From Sporosarcina sp. BP05 (lineage in GTDB: Bacteria > Bacillota > Bacilli > Bacillales_A > Planococcaceae), in NCBI RefSeq assembly GCF_014282005.1, contig NZ_JACFTD010000023.1:1-40685 (forward strand): a DNA stretch of 40,685 bases. Direction: 5' to 3'. The notes under the pieces were generated by a model. It saw nothing but the letters and a program-made list of their open reading frames with translations. It was not told the DNA's origin and did no database searches. Each line of letters starts with the position of its first letter. The first letter of the stretch is position 1. Below are positions 23,727 through 32,640 of this stretch, one piece after another. The position numbers and the translations under genes were made by a program.

Positions 23727-24956
23727 ATGAAGAATTTACTAGTTAAATGGAATCAAATAAGTCTAGTAAAAAGGATAATTATCGGTATTATTGTTGGTCT
23801 TATTTTAGCTATAACGGTTCCTAATGCAACTGGGGTCTCTATTTTCGGTTCTTTATTTGTCGGAGCATTAAAGGCAGTGGCACCAGTCTTAGTATTATTC
23901 TTAGTAATGCACGCAATTTCCGCACATAAAAGCGGTACAAAAACGAATATGAAAACGATTCTTGTTCTTTATGGGATTGGTACACTCCTAGCGGGGGTTG
24001 TCGCTGTCGCTGTAAGCTTCATGTTCCCAGTTACACTAACGTTGACAACAGGAGCAGAAGGACTTACTCCTCCAGAAGGTATTGTTGAGGTTCTTGAAAC
24101 ATTACTCTTTAACTTGGTTGCCAATCCGGTTAATGCATTACTAAACGCTAACTATTTAGGCATTTTAATGTGGGCAGTTATTCTTGGACTTGCATTAAAA
24201 AATGCCAATCAAAATACGAAAGACGTGTTAGGTAGTTTTTCAGATGCCATTACTAAAGTCGTACAATGGGTGATCAATTTAGCACCGATTGGTATTATGG
24301 GGCTTGTATTTGATGCTATTGTAACGACTGGCTTTTCTGCTTTACTTGTTTACGGTAAATTAGTTTTAATTTTAGTTGGCTGTATGTTCTTTATAGCACT
24401 TGTAGTGAATCCGTTAATCGTGTATGTCTATATACGCAGAAATCCTTATCCAATTGTTTTCAAGGTATTAAAAGAAAGTGGTATCACGGCATTCTTTACA
24501 CGTAGTTCAGCTGCAAATATTCCAGTAAATATGAAATTATGTGAAGAACTTGGCTTAGATGAGGATACTTATGCAGTGTCCATTCCTCTAGGTGCTACGA
24601 TTAATATGGCTGGTGCAGCAGTTACAATTTCTGTACTAACTCTTGCAACAGTCCATACGCTTGGAATTGAAGTTGATTTCGGGACTGCACTTCTCCTTTC
24701 TGTTGTAGCGGCTGTCTCTGCAGCAGGTGCATCAGGCGTTGCAGGCGGATCACTATTACTCATCCCACTAGCATGTAGTTTATTTGGAGTTCCAAATGAT
24801 ATTGCAATGCAAGTTGTTGGTGTAGGCTTTATCATCGGTGTTGTTCAAGATTCTTGTGAAACTGCATTGAATTCATCGTCTGACGTACTGTTTACAGCTA
24901 CAGCAGAATATGCTAAAGATCGTAAAGAAGGTAAAGTCGTTACTGTGAAGTCTTAA
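23727..24956 (+). CDS. sstT: Serine/threonine:Na+ symporter SstT
   Basis: 409 residues, dicarboxylate/amino acid:cation symporter family. It has multiple membrane helices, the re-entrant-loop motif [15 protein letters not shown] of SstT, the [11 protein letters not shown] segment and the C-terminal [21 protein letters not shown] (quoted by pattern) that carries the substrate and sodium site. The length fits SstT. Ribosome binding site gggggt. A terminator follows directly, so it is a single-gene unit behind its own promoter and leader. Confidence 0.95.
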   Translation: MKNLLVKWNQISLVKRIIIGIIVGLILAITVPNATGVSIFGSLFVGALKAVAPVLVLFLVMHAISAHKSGTKTNMKTILVLYGIGTLLAGVVAVAVSFMFPVTLTLTTGAEGLTPPEGIVEVLETLLFNLVANPVNALLNANYLGILMWAVILGLALKNANQNTKDVLGSFSDAITKVVQWVINLAPIGIMGLVFDAIVTTGFSALLVYGKLVLILVGCMFFIALVVNPLIVYVYIRRNPYPIVFKVLKESGITAFFTRSSAANIPVNMKLCEELGLDEDTYAVSIPLGATINMAGAAVTISVLTLATVHTLGIEVDFGTALLLSVVAAVSAAGASGVAGGSLLLIPLACSLFGVPNDIAMQVVGVGFIIGVVQDSCETALNSSSDVLFTATAEYAKDRKEGKVVTVKS

Positions 24957-24974
24957 GAAGCACGATGAAAAATT

Positions 24975-25015
24975 AAAAGCCACGATTACCGGAGATTCGG
25001 TGATCGTGGCTTTTT
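24975..25015 (+). terminator. Intrinsic terminator after sstT
   Basis: AAAAGCCACGATTACCG pairs with CGGTGATCGTGGCTTTT, followed by further T. Confidence 0.92.
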
Positions 25016-25142
25016 AGTTGATTATAAAATACTTTTCAACTCATTCAGATTAAATTGAAACTACATTAAGCCGTGTAAAGGAAAAAAACAGCTATAATGA
25101 GTATAGAGGTAGTTGAATTGCGATTTAGGGAGTGTTCTATAC

Positions 25143-26063
25143 ATGCAAAGTTTCGTTGTGATGCAAGGTCAGACGTATCAAGAAGAAAAAGAATTAGGGA
25201 TCATTTGGTCGCTGCAACAAGACAGTACTGGGAAAGAACGTCATTCACGGCTGCGAATGATAGAGGTAAATGAAGGGGATCGCGTATTTCATTATGTAAA
25301 AGGAAATATTGTGGCAATTAGCGTTGCTAAAACGGGATGCCAGATAGCAAGTAAACCGTCGACTATGCAAAGTCCTGATAGCATGAATGAGGATGGGTAT
25401 TTAGTGGAATTGGACTATCATGAACTTGAAGTACCTATACATGTGCTTTCGAAATTTGATGACATTTTGCCGCTTCTGCCAATTAAGTATTCACCGTTCC
25501 AATCAGACGCAAACGGTAATCAGGGATATTTGTATCCATGTAATGAGGAATTATCAATAAAATTAGTAGAATTAATTGGCGACCTTAATATTTATCAAGT
25601 AGATGAAGAGCAGCTAGAATTAGCAATTGGTACGGTACTACAGACAGAGCGTAACACGTTCATTCCAATGATTACTGAAACAGAATCGGAATTGAAAATG
25701 AAGATTCGTTTGGGGCAACAAAAGTTTAGAGAAGGTTTACTACCGCTGTGGGATCACAAATGTGTGCTTTGTGAGATTGAGTTATCTGCACTACTCCGCG
25801 CGAGCTACTCTAAGCCGTGGAAAGACAGTATGGATTTTGAAAGAGTGGATCCTTCTAACGGTGTACTTCTTTGTTGTAATCATGATGCGCTCTATGAGAA
25901 CGGATTTATCGCATTCGATGGACAAGGTAGATTGCATATTTCATCTCAGATTCCAGAACAAGATTATGATAAATACAGCATACATTCATTAATGAAAATC
26001 GCTCGAACTGAAGAGAACAAGCCTTATTTCAAGTGGCATAAAAGAAATGTATTTAAAGATTAA
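25143..26063 (+). CDS. EVE-like domain–HNH nuclease, candidate modification-dependent endonuclease
   Basis: 306 residues. The N-terminal ~100 residues look like an EVE/PUA-type modified-base reader (SFVVMQGQTYQEE, then VNEGDRVFHYVKGNIVAIS). The C-terminal part is HNH_2-like: LWDHKCVLCEIELSALLRAS, YSKPWKDS, DPSNGVLLCCNHDALYENGFI. Cys207, Cys210, Cys244/245 and His247 may hold a structural zinc. The usual catalytic histidine of the family (ASHxKPW) is Tyr222 here (codon TAC, one base from CAC). Such fusions act as type IV restriction enzymes. ATG 25143 has gggag ten bases upstream. It stands alone, with no methyltransferase nearby. Confidence 0.75.
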   Translation: MQSFVVMQGQTYQEEKELGIIWSLQQDSTGKERHSRLRMIEVNEGDRVFHYVKGNIVAISVAKTGCQIASKPSTMQSPDSMNEDGYLVELDYHELEVPIHVLSKFDDILPLLPIKYSPFQSDANGNQGYLYPCNEELSIKLVELIGDLNIYQVDEEQLELAIGTVLQTERNTFIPMITETESELKMKIRLGQQKFREGLLPLWDHKCVLCEIELSALLRASYSKPWKDSMDFERVDPSNGVLLCCNHDALYENGFIAFDGQGRLHISSQIPEQDYDKYSIHSLMKIARTEENKPYFKWHKRNVFKD

Positions 26064-26068
26064 AATGA

Positions 26069-26075
26069 TGTAGAT
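26069..26075. repeat. Target-site duplication, left (TGTAGAT)
   Basis: Direct repeat of 26813-26819, immediately outside the inverted ends of the 737-bp element. Confidence 0.6.
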
Positions 26076-26812
26076 TCACGTCTGTTGATTAACCGAAATT
26101 AACCAACAAATAACTTGATCACACACTGGGCGCTATGTTTATAGTTGCATTTGGGTTGCTTTGGATTGAACGACTTCTATACCATTACCGAGATGTCTGG
26201 ATGTGTAGGGATGCGACTTTGTCACATCCCTACACATTTTTTCGGTAATCGTATGGTGGTCTTTCATCCGGCGCGCTCCAAATGCATGAATACACGTAGT
26301 GCATTTGGAGCTTTTTGGGACGAAAGAATAGCGGGCTTCTTACTTGGAGAAAAGCCGCCAAAGATGCAATTTTGGCGGCTGATTCTTTCTCTATGGTTTC
26401 TCCTTTCTTATTTTAAGGAAGTGTCACTTTCTATAAGGTATCATATGATTGGTGCATACTCTTTGCTAAAAGTAAGCAAGGAACACTTTATACAATGTAC
26501 TAGAGTGCCCGAAATTGCATCTTCGGGCACTTACATTTTCTATAGAAAGTCATCTATTCGTTTCTTTCAAACATAACTGCATTTTTCACTTGAAAATTGT
26601 AGGCACGCGACAGGCAACTATTCACAACAGGATTACTGAAAAAAGTGTGGTTAGAAGTGACGGAGTCACTTCTAACCACACTAGGACACCTCAGTAAATC
26701 TGTCATGAATAAGTAGCTGAAAGCGGGCCGGAAATAGTCCAGTGAAAATAGAAATCATCAATCCCTTCCCACCTATATTTTATGCAACTAAATGATTTAT
26801 CAACAGACCTGA
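26076..26812. mobile_element. 737-bp non-coding transposon-like element with hairpin array
   Basis: The ends are TCACGTCTGTTGAT and, inverted, TCAGGTCTGTTGAT (13 of 14 match). They are flanked by the 7-bp direct repeat TGTAGAT. No credible gene lies inside. Five strong hairpins do: 26184-26249 (inner GTGTAGGGATG/CATCCCTACAC), 26275-26311 (GCTCCAAATGC/GCATTTGGAGC), 26322-26389 (inner GCCGCCAAA/TTTGGCGGC), 26482-26551 (inner AGTGCCCGAA/TTCGGGCACT), and 26645-26681 (GTGTGGTTAGAAGTGAC, 17 perfect pairs, loop gga). The right ~300 bases are related to 37866-38060 in inverted orientation. This is best explained as a MITE-like non-autonomous element; the mobilising transposase is unknown. Confidence 0.7.
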
Positions 26813-26819
26813 TGTAGAT
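26813..26819. repeat. Target-site duplication, right (TGTAGAT)
   Basis: Partner of 26069-26075. Confidence 0.6.
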
Positions 26820-26830
26820 AATAATCAACG

Positions 26831-26866
26831 AAGACGAATTCATCTAATTTGAGATGAATTCGTCTT
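26831..26866. terminator. Bidirectional terminator
   Basis: AAGACGAATTCATCT pairs with AGATGAATTCGTCTT. A and T runs on either side let it serve the ZIP gene on the minus strand. Confidence 0.88.
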
Positions 26867-26880
26867 TTTATTGCCAAAAA

Positions 26881-27579
26881 TTATAACAACAGATGAAATA
26901 GTGTACTAAGTAGATAGCCCATGACAATAAACGTGATAAATGATTTTACAGGAACAACTTTTATATGATGCAGGATGAATTCGCTGATGCTTGTAGCTGC
27001 AATGAGGCCGATGGAGATTCCCATAAGAACACCTTGCTCTTTGATAGATAGATTTACGTAATGCCCAATCCAGATGAATAGGCTAAAGCACATCGATAAG
27101 CTGAGGAAACCCAGAAATAACTTCCATGGCTTTTTCCTTTGCGCAAGAAATGCAGTGGTAAGCGCAAATCCTTCCGGGAGATGATGCAGAATGACTGAAG
27201 CTGTAATCGTGATGCCGACTATTGAATTTTCCATCAAGCTACCAATGGTCATACTTAGTGGAATTGTATGGATGAGTATAGCGAGCATGAGTAAGTAAAC
27301 GGATGGATTTTGATCGGTAGATGGATGGACTAAATTGTGGAGCACTAGAAAAAATAGATAGCCAATGAGTACCCCCAGAATGATACCGAAAGACTTGTAC
27401 ATTTTTAATGCGCTTGGAACGATATCAAGTGCCAGTAATCCTACTAAAAATCCACCACATAGGAGTGATAATCCTGCGGTTGAATTTTGGAGCAATTTAG
27501 ATACTAGCCAAGCAATCCCGCCTCCGAAGCTTACACTGAAAAAAAGAAATCCGCCAAGTATTAGTGCGCTCACCTTCAT
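26881..27579 (-). CDS. ZIP family divalent metal transporter
   Basis: 232 residues with about eight membrane helices. The signature HHLPEG at residues 132-137 is the metal-coordinating helix 4 motif of ZIP proteins. A second, SISEFILHH, is in helix 5. A short histidine-containing loop (HNLVHPSTDQ) lies before helix 4. It is predicted to take up zinc or another divalent metal. ATG 27579 follows gggtgggg on the minus strand; a GTG three bases upstream is less likely. No Zur-like site was recognised upstream. Confidence 0.85.
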   Translation of the reverse strand: MKVSALILGGFLFFSVSFGGGIAWLVSKLLQNSTAGLSLLCGGFLVGLLALDIVPSALKMYKSFGIILGVLIGYLFFLVLHNLVHPSTDQNPSVYLLMLAILIHTIPLSMTIGSLMENSIVGITITASVILHHLPEGFALTTAFLAQRKKPWKLFLGFLSLSMCFSLFIWIGHYVNLSIKEQGVLMGISIGLIAATSISEFILHHIKVVPVKSFITFIVMGYLLSTLFHLLL

Positions 27580-27706
27580 CACCCCACCCGTTATAATTCG
27601 TAAAACCTCTTTACAAAATATATGCGGATTACTCGCATCTATGAACGTACAACTTTCAAAGCAATAATGTGGGAGAAGCGTCTAATTAAATTGAGTAACA
27701 TAAAAA

Positions 27707-27741
27707 AAGCCAAGTCTTAGCACATGGCTTAGTCTTGGCTT
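27707..27741 (-). terminator. Intrinsic terminator of opuD
   Basis: AAGCCAAG pairs with CTTGGCTT, with inner CTTAGC/GCTTAG-type pairing. The A-run at 27702-27708 is the U-tract on the minus strand. Confidence 0.82.
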
Positions 27742-27750
27742 CTAAAACGA

Positions 27751-29268
27751 TTATTTCCTCTTTGTCTTATTATAAGGCCTCACCATCAGCCCCATTTCTA
27801 TCCGTTCCTTATGAAGAGCCTTATAAAACGAAATCATCATGAAAATGATGACGAAGGAGAAGGGAAGTGCCGCAATTACCAATGCATTTTGCAGTGCGGT
27901 TAGCCCATTGGCGGAAAGCAGAATGATAGCAACTGCTGCTTGTGCGATACCCCATGTCAATTTTACAATATTTGGCGGATTAAGTGATCCGTAAGTCGAC
28001 TGCATACCGAGCACGAATGTGGCAGAATCCGCGGATGTGATGAAAAAGATTGCAATAAGGATAATTGCTACAATCGATAGCAACATTGACATTGGCAACC
28101 CTTGGAAAACGGCGAAAAGTGTCTCTTCCGTTTTCAGTCCAGATAGATCAGTTCCTTTCATTTGCACATCCATTGCTGTGGCACCGAAAACGGAAAACCA
28201 GAAAAAGCTAAGCACTGTAGGCAACATCAAGACACCCACCAAGAATTCTCGGATGGTTCGTCCACGAGATACGCGAGCAATGAAGATACCGACAAATGGG
28301 GCCCATGAAATCCACCATGCCCAATAAAAAATGGTCCAATTATTAATCCACGTCCGATTGGCATCATCAAGCGGTGCTGCCCGGAAGCTCATACGGGCTA
28401 TATTTTGTAAGTAAAGGCCGATTGTATCGGTAAATGTATTGAAGATTAACAAAGTAGGTCCAAGTACGATAACGAGAACCAGTAAGACGACCGCTAGCAC
28501 TAGATTAGTATTAGATAAATATTTAATGCCTTTGCCAATGCCTGACCAAGCAGAAGCGAGAAATAAAATCGTAACGATAATGATGATGATAATCTGAACG
28601 GAAAAACTGATGGGGATATCGAATACATAAGATAATCCGCCGTTGATTTGAATGGCACCAAATCCTAAAGTCGTTGCAACTCCTACTACTGTCGCGAAGA
28701 CAGCGAGTACATTGACTAATGTGCCTAAAGGGCCGTTCATCCGATCTCCAAAAAGTGGCTTCAATGTTGAGGAAATCAATCCAGGTTCCCCTTTACGGAA
28801 TTGGAAATAAGCGAGTGACATGGCAACGACAGCATAAATCGCCCATGCATGAATGCCCCAATGGAAGAATGTAAAGCGCATTGATTCAAGATAAGCTGCG
28901 GCTGTTCCTGGCTGTTCAGTCGCAGGGTCTATAGCGAAATGGGCTAATGGTTCAGCCGCTCCCCAGAAGACAAGTCCAATCCCCATACCTGCTGAAAAAA
29001 GCATGGCGAACCAGCTCATACGGGAATACTCCGGTTCTTCATCAGGTTTCCCGAGCGTAATCTGCCCCATCGGACTGACGATAAAGAACAGGCAGAACAG
29101 TACAATTCCAGTGACGACAAGTAAATAATACCAGCCGAATGATGAAGTGATGAAATTCTTCATATTATTTGTTGCGCTTTCGAAGCTTTCCGGTGCAAAA
29201 GCCCCGAATGAAACCGCCAATACTACAAGACCGAGCGTAATCCAAAAAACGTTTGATACCTTTTTCAT
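27751..29268 (-). CDS. opuD: BCCT family glycine betaine transporter OpuD
   Basis: 505 residues with twelve membrane helices. The BCCT signature [17 protein letters not shown] is present, with [17 protein letters not shown] (the Gly-rich substrate/sodium region of the betaine subfamily) and [14 protein letters not shown]. It imports glycine betaine with Na+ for osmoprotection. The length and sequence fit OpuD. It ends in a short basic tail (RPYNKTKRK) that may respond to osmotic state. Single gene with its own terminator. Confidence 0.93.
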   Translation of the reverse strand: MKKVSNVFWITLGLVVLAVSFGAFAPESFESATNNMKNFITSSFGWYYLLVVTGIVLFCLFFIVSPMGQITLGKPDEEPEYSRMSWFAMLFSAGMGIGLVFWGAAEPLAHFAIDPATEQPGTAAAYLESMRFTFFHWGIHAWAIYAVVAMSLAYFQFRKGEPGLISSTLKPLFGDRMNGPLGTLVNVLAVFATVVGVATTLGFGAIQINGGLSYVFDIPISFSVQIIIIIIVTILFLASAWSGIGKGIKYLSNTNLVLAVVLLVLVIVLGPTLLIFNTFTDTIGLYLQNIARMSFRAAPLDDANRTWINNWTIFYWAWWISWAPFVGIFIARVSRGRTIREFLVGVLMLPTVLSFFWFSVFGATAMDVQMKGTDLSGLKTEETLFAVFQGLPMSMLLSIVAIILIAIFFITSADSATFVLGMQSTYGSLNPPNIVKLTWGIAQAAVAIILLSANGLTALQNALVIAALPFSFVIIFMMISFYKALHKERIEMGLMVRPYNKTKRK

Positions 29269-29403
29269 CTAATCACCTAATTTTCTTATAATATAATGGT
29301 GCATATCATTTAGACTAATCTTGTCCATTATTCTTCATTACCATGCACGTACTTCTCCTCCCATTCCCTTCCTTTACTATTGTTAAACAAAAAAGCTTAA
29401 TGA

Positions 29404-29439
29404 AAAAAACGATTCCATTGGTGTTGGAATCGTTTTTTT
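29404..29439. terminator. Bidirectional terminator between opuD and the repeat-protein gene
   Basis: AAAAAACGATTCCA pairs with TGGAATCGTTTTTT. Confidence 0.9.
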
Positions 29440-29463
29440 CAATAAGTACTAGAATGTAGCTCA

Positions 29464-30387
29464 TTAAAAACAGGAGAACCTCTCGATCTGGTTAAGGTCT
29501 ATGCCCATATACTCCCATCTTCTTTGCCTATTTCGCCATCTATAACCAGCAACAGAAGTACGTCCGACAAAGACTGGATAAAACCAAAAACCTTGTCTTC
29601 TCGATAACCAAACATACGTGTAACGGTAGAGACAACCGCGGATTGCACCTGGATCTACTGCAAATGTCTGAGTACTTGGATAAGCGGGTATTGTGTTTGG
29701 TGGCGGAGATGACGGGGCTTGTTGTCCACCTGGCTGTCCATGGCCCGGTGGTCGTCCTGGAGGCCCAAATCCCGGCATCCCTTGGCCCGGCGGTCGCCCC
29801 GGTGGCCCAAATCCCGGCATCCCTGGCCCTGGTGGTCGTCCTGGAGGCCCAAATCCTGGCATCCCTGGCCCCGGCGGTCGTCCTGGAGGCCCAAATCCTG
29901 GCATTCCTTGGTTCGGTGGAGCAAACCCATGCATGTCGTGTCCCGAGTTGAAAGCTACCATTTCCTGTTCCGGCATCCCGTAGCCTTGCATCTCTTGCCC
30001 TGGAGAAAAAGCTTGCATGTCGTAGCCTTGCATCTCTTGCCCTGGAGAGAAAGCTTGCATGTCGTAGCCTTGCATCTCTTGCTCAGGAGAAAAAGCTTGC
30101 GTGTCGTAGCCTTGCATCTCTTGCCCTGGAGAGAAAGCTTGCATGTCGTAACCTTGCATCTCTTGCCCTGGAGAAAAAGCTTGCATGTCGTAGCCTTGCA
30201 TCTCTTGCCCTGGAGAGAAAGCTTGCATGTCGTAACCTTGCATTCCTTGTCCGGAAGTCCCCATGCCCGGAGACCAGCTATCATTCGCATACCCTGACGT
30301 ATCTTGCGTTCGGTTTCCTTCATATCCTTCAGGTAATTGCGGGTACCATTGCTGCTCCCCTTGACCACCTGGTTGCATGTTTACCAT
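29464..30387 (-). CDS. Repeat-rich, probably spore-surface protein
   Basis: 307 residues in four parts: a Gly/Gln/Pro-rich N-terminus; six 14-residue repeats GYDMQAFSPGQEMQ (residues 51-134); four 14-residue repeats GMPGFGPPGRPPGP (161-216); and a compact C-terminal domain (about 243-307) with RGCLYRYTYVWLSRRQGFWF, YPVFVGRTSVAGYRW and MGIDLNQIERFSCF. The Pro/Gly-rich repeats resemble coat or exosporium structural proteins. The C-terminal domain looks like one found in other Bacillales surface proteins, but I cannot name it. There is no signal peptide. Start ATG 30387 after aaggagtg. The spore location is inference. Confidence 0.8.
   Translation of the reverse strand: MVNMQPGGQGEQQWYPQLPEGYEGNRTQDTSGYANDSWSPGMGTSGQGMQGYDMQAFSPGQEMQGYDMQAFSPGQEMQGYDMQAFSPGQEMQGYDTQAFSPEQEMQGYDMQAFSPGQEMQGYDMQAFSPGQEMQGYGMPEQEMVAFNSGHDMHGFAPPNQGMPGFGPPGRPPGPGMPGFGPPGRPPGPGMPGFGPPGRPPGQGMPGFGPPGRPPGHGQPGGQQAPSSPPPNTIPAYPSTQTFAVDPGAIRGCLYRYTYVWLSRRQGFWFYPVFVGRTSVAGYRWRNRQRRWEYMGIDLNQIERFSCF
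29740..29907 (-). repeat. Four 42-bp coding repeats (GMPGFGPPGRPPGx)
   Basis: In-frame 42-base units ending in Pro, Pro, Gln and His. The period is identical to that of the neighbouring array. Confidence 0.85.
29986..30237 (-). repeat. Six 42-bp coding repeats (GYDMQAFSPGQEMQ)
   Basis: Nearly identical 42-base units; unit 4 carries D-T and P-E variants. The units alternate in silent differences (agaaaaagc and agagaaagc), suggesting duplication in pairs. Confidence 0.88.
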
Positions 30388-30510
30388 TCGTTCACTCCTT
30401 CCAAGCGATTCTCTTTATCCTATGCGACAATGGGTGAAAAGGAATGGACTTTTAATTCACGAAAACTTTTTCGGGTTTCGAGAGTCTGTTGTATAAGAGG
30501 GTATGGGGGT

Positions 30511-30630
30511 ATGACTAATGCGGAATTGGCGGAGAAAGCAATTGCAGTAAATCATGATGCTCACCTGTCACTTATGTTTACATATAAAGATGCATTTTAT
30601 CGAAGGGTGCTTGAAACTTTTTTTATTTGA
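30511..30630 (+). pseudogene. Truncated ECF sigma factor, N-terminal fragment
   Basis: A 39-residue frame MTNAELAEKAIAVNHDAHLS, then LMFTYKDAFYRR, which follows the start of sigma-70 region 2 (xxEELxxKAIxGDxxAFxxLMxxYKDxLYR). It is closed after LETFFI by a stop and nothing downstream continues the family. A gggggt ribosome binding site stands directly before the ATG. It is probably the remnant of a lost sigma-factor gene. Confidence 0.5.
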
Positions 30631-30889
30631 TAAAGAATTGTCGCTGTAGTAGAGTTCGGACAATCTGCCGAACAGTTCGTACTATGGGTTACTCAGTTTA
30701 TCAAATCCACTCCAACTATAGATTCGGCACTACCTACTTCGAATTAACTAAGTGATATACCTCACCCGTATAACGAATAAATCTAGCGACTAAGCGATAT
30801 AGGAATCACACTCCATTTTTTAATTGCCAACTATTATAGCAACTTCACCGCTTCATCCCACTACAATAGCACCCTATTAGCACGGACTA
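30631..30889. other. Intergenic stretch before hut
   Basis: AT-rich, no gene or hairpin seen. Together with the fragment at 30511 it may be decayed coding sequence. Confidence 0.4.
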
Positions 30890-30904
30890 AATTTTCTGAA
30901 TTTC
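30890..30904. promoter_or_regulatory. CodY-like box upstream of hutU
   Basis: AATTTTCTGAATTTC differs from the CodY consensus AATTTTCWGAAAATT at three positions. It lies 60 bases before hutU. In Bacillus the hut operon is repressed by CodY, so the site is plausible. Confidence 0.5.
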
Positions 30905-30963
30905 ATACAATAAACCGCTTTCATCGTGTACGATACTAGTAGATTAGTAAGGAGGGGTTCATA

Positions 30964-32640
30964 GTGGGGAAAGCATCTGAAAAGGTTATTCGTTACCGTG
31001 GGACTGAGTTGAACACGAAGGGATGGCAGCAAGAGGCGGCGCTTCGTATGCTTATGAATAACTTAGACGCGGAAGTGGCGGAGCATCCCGATGATCTAGT
31101 CGTTTACGGTGGCATTGGAAAGGCGGCACGAAATTGGGAGTCGTTTGACGCAATTGTCCGCTCGTTGAAAGAACTGGAAAATGATGAAACACTACTTGTG
31201 CAATCGGGGAAACCAGTTGCGATATTCAAGTCACATACAGACGCACCAAAAGTATTGATAGCGAACTCGAACCTAGTCCCGGCATATGCCAACTGGGAAC
31301 ATTTCCATGAGCTCGATAAAAAAGGACTTATGATGTATGGACAAATGACGGCGGGAAGCTGGATTTATATCGGTTCACAAGGAATCGTGCAAGGGACATA
31401 CGAAACGTTTGCAGAACTGGCGAAACAGCATTTCGGGGAGTCGCTGAAAGGGACAATTACACTAACTGCTGGACTTGGAGGCATGGGTGCCGCACAGCCG
31501 CTAGCGGTTACGATGGCCGGGGGAGTTTGTATCGGCATAGAAGTGGATGAAACGCGAATTGATCGCCGAATTGAAACGCGCTATACCGATGTGAAAACAG
31601 ATTCACTAGAGGAAGCAATTCGTCTTGCGCAAGAAGCGAAAAAAGAAGGCCGTGCACTGTCAATCGGATTGCTAGGTAATGCGGCGGAAGTTCTTCCTGC
31701 CATGCTTGCAATCGGGTTTATTCCGGATGTGCTGACGGATCAGACATCTGCGCATGATCCGTTAAATGGTTATATCCCGTCTGGCATGTCACTCGACGAA
31801 GCTGCAAAACTTCGCACCGATAACCCTGAGGAGTACGTAAAACGTTCGAAAGCATCGATGGCAAAACACGTTGAAGCAATGCTTGAGATGATGGATAAAG
31901 GTGCGATTACGTTCGACTACGGTAATAATATCCGTCAAGTGGCCAAAGACGAAGGTGTTACGCGTGCATTCGATTTCCCAGGGTTTGTTCCTGCCTATAT
32001 TCGTCCGCAGTTTTGCGAAGGGAAAGGTCCTTTCCGCTGGGTCGCACTGTCAGGTGATCCTGAAGATATTTATAAAACGGATGAAGTGATTTTACGCGAA
32101 TTCAGTGACAACAAACATTTATGCAATTGGATTCGGATGGCGCAAGATAAAATTCAGTTCCAAGGATTGCCTTCACGGATTTGCTGGTTGGGTTACGGTG
32201 AACGCGCTAGGTTTGGAAAAATCATTAACGACATGGTCGCGTCAGGCGAATTGAAAGCACCAATTGTCATTGGGCGAGATCATCTTGACTCCGGTTCAGT
32301 TGCATCGCCAAATCGTGAGACAGAAGCGATGAAAGACGGTTCGGATGCAGTAGCTGACTGGCCGTTGTTGAATGCAATGATTAATGCAGTTGGCGGAGCT
32401 ACATGGGTTTCCATTCATCATGGGGGCGGCGTTGGCATGGGTTACTCGGTTCACGCAGGTATGGTAATTGTCGCTGATGGAACCAAAGAAGCGGAAGCTC
32501 GAATTGAACGTGTATTGACGACAGATCCAGGAATGGGCATTGTTCGTCACGTGGATGCAGGCTATGAACTTGCCGAGAAAACGGCGCGGGAAAAAGGGGT
32601 CAACATTCCAATGATGGCAAAAGAGGCGATTCAAGAATGA
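30964..32640 (+). CDS. hutU: Urocanate hydratase
   Basis: 558 residues, normal length. It catalyses urocanate + H2O to imidazolone propionate with tightly bound NAD+. Seen: the N-terminal [16 protein letters not shown], the Rossmann-type [20 protein letters not shown], and [19 protein letters not shown] with the conserved active-site cysteine. The GTG start at 30964 follows aaggagggg. The last four bases (ATGA) overlap hutI. It is the first gene of a hutU-I-H operon; hutG and hutP are not present here. Confidence 0.96.
   Translation: MGKASEKVIRYRGTELNTKGWQQEAALRMLMNNLDAEVAEHPDDLVVYGGIGKAARNWESFDAIVRSLKELENDETLLVQSGKPVAIFKSHTDAPKVLIANSNLVPAYANWEHFHELDKKGLMMYGQMTAGSWIYIGSQGIVQGTYETFAELAKQHFGESLKGTITLTAGLGGMGAAQPLAVTMAGGVCIGIEVDETRIDRRIETRYTDVKTDSLEEAIRLAQEAKKEGRALSIGLLGNAAEVLPAMLAIGFIPDVLTDQTSAHDPLNGYIPSGMSLDEAAKLRTDNPEEYVKRSKASMAKHVEAMLEMMDKGAITFDYGNNIRQVAKDEGVTRAFDFPGFVPAYIRPQFCEGKGPFRWVALSGDPEDIYKTDEVILREFSDNKHLCNWIRMAQDKIQFQGLPSRICWLGYGERARFGKIINDMVASGELKAPIVIGRDHLDSGSVASPNRETEAMKDGSDAVADWPLLNAMINAVGGATWVSIHHGGGVGMGYSVHAGMVIVADGTKEAEARIERVLTTDPGMGIVRHVDAGYELAEKTAREKGVNIPMMAKEAIQE

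Noticed and set aside
26145..26576. 143-residue open frame inside the hairpin element
   Set aside because: It runs through four palindromes, has no ribosome binding site and no recognisable protein features; the open frame is probably chance.
26076..26812. HEARO/OMEGA-type RNA linked to the HNH gene upstream
   Set aside because: The neighbouring HNH protein is an EVE-like fusion, not an IsrB/IscB-type nuclease, and the element has its own inverted ends and target duplication that exclude the gene.
29986..30237. CRISPR array
   Set aside because: The 42-bp units are contiguous without unique spacers, lie inside a coding frame and have no cas genes nearby.
29643..30368. Long open frames on both strands across the repeat gene
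   Set aside because: They are a by-product of the 42-bp in-frame repeats, which keep other frames open. Only the minus-strand frame from 30387 has a ribosome binding site and a sensible non-repeat domain.
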